A stretch of 64,000 nucleotides of DNA, taken from the NCBI GenBank assembly GCA_025463305.1, contig JAOBWK010000070.1, positions 1-64,000 of the forward strand, given 5' to 3'. The notes beneath the pieces were generated by a model. That model saw only the letters and a program-made list of their open reading frames with translations, made no database searches and was not told the DNA's origin. How positions within the stretch are numbered: position 1 is the stretch's first letter; the number at the start of each line of letters is the position of its first letter. Source of the DNA: Ilumatobacteraceae bacterium (lineage in GTDB: Bacteria > Actinomycetota > Acidimicrobiia > Acidimicrobiales > Ilumatobacteraceae). This document shows positions 63,860 to 64,000 of this stretch, in pieces. Both the position numbers and the translations under genes were made by a program.

Positions 63860-63957
63860 GAGCGATCTACATCAATGTTCGTTCGGTCTGCAGGCATGTC
63901 GCACATCACCGGATGTTCGGCATCGACAGCTCGGGCGCCAAGAAAGGCTGGTGCACC

Positions 63958-64000
63958 ATGGCCACACCCTCAGACACCCTGCAAGTCGAGGTCTGGTCCG
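63958..64000 (+). CDS. Start of an unidentified gene (cut by window end)
   Basis: ATG at 63958 after an AAAGG-type ribosome-binding site. The visible product is MATPSDTLQVEVWS and the frame runs off the window. Too short to identify. The operator-bearing promoter at 63821 makes it a member of the GGATCC regulon, so the island continues to the right. Confidence 0.55.
   Translation, partial: MATPSDTLQVEVWS

Noticed and set aside
1..64000. CRISPR array, tRNA/rRNA genes, prophage or conjugation genes
   Set aside because: No repeat-spacer pattern, no tRNA-like T-loop with acceptor pairing, and no integrase or structural phage gene was seen. The only mobile DNA is the IS3 tail.

Overview
The window is high-GC DNA (G+C in the low-to-mid 60s by eye). 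It carries F420/FMN luciferase-like oxidoreductases, fused class III CoA-transferases, a fused indolepyruvate:ferredoxin oxidoreductase, and several genes that appear leaderless. Together these suggest an actinobacterial chromosome, perhaps Acidimicrobiia (Ilumatobacter-like). The taxonomic call is inference only. No rRNA, tRNA, CRISPR array or phage gene was seen. The only mobile DNA is the tail of an IS3-type element at the extreme left, followed by a truncated alpha/beta-hydrolase.

Layout. 1-533: IS3 tail and hydrolase remnant. 0.8-8.4 kb, minus strand: aldehyde dehydrogenase, single-domain flavokinase, LacI regulator, NmrA-like and classical SDRs, an LLM oxidoreductase and a frameshifted tetR. 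8.4-18.1 kb: a nearly complete lower leucine/isovalerate route. Acetoacetyl-CoA synthetase and a methylglutaconyl-CoA-hydratase-like gene are on plus. Methylcrotonyl-CoA carboxylase (two subunits), an acyl-CoA dehydrogenase and an MDR oxidoreductase are on minus. HMG-CoA lyase, TetR and Lrp/AsnC regulators are on plus. 19.4-22.9 kb: 2-oxoacid (indolepyruvate) oxidoreductase. From 23.2 kb to the right end: a catabolic island. It holds an acyl-CoA ligase, four CoA-transferase genes or halves, two amidohydrolases, a DUF35/thiolase-fold pair, two Baeyer-Villiger-type flavoprotein monooxygenases, three more LLM oxidoreductases, an SMP-30 lactonase, esterases, cupins and VOC proteins. It also has a branched-chain-type ABC importer (separate lipoprotein, LivF, and a LivH-LivM-LivG fusion), a gamma-glutamyltransferase, two GntR/FCD regulators and a second LacI regulator.

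The main discovery is regulatory. Thirteen intergenic or promoter positions, from 2.3 to 63.8 kb, carry two GGATCC-like hexamers exactly 21 bp apart, centre to centre. In the clearest cases a -35 hexamer lies between them and the second hexamer sits in the -35/-10 spacer. The core matches the VanR (GntR/FCD) operator ATTGGATCCAAT as I remember it. Both FCD regulators here have the same recognition-helix sequence. A second motif, GTGAAACGTTTAAGC, fits a LacI-family operator. It occurs at five promoters, some of them shared with the first motif, and there are two paralogous LacI regulators. Together this looks like one dually controlled, scattered regulon.

Inferred function: uptake of an unknown substrate, activation to CoA thioesters, Baeyer-Villiger-type oxygenation giving esters or lactones, hydrolysis by lactonase and esterases, then CoA-linked C-C cleavage. 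FMN would come from the co-regulated flavokinase. The substrate cannot be read from the sequence.
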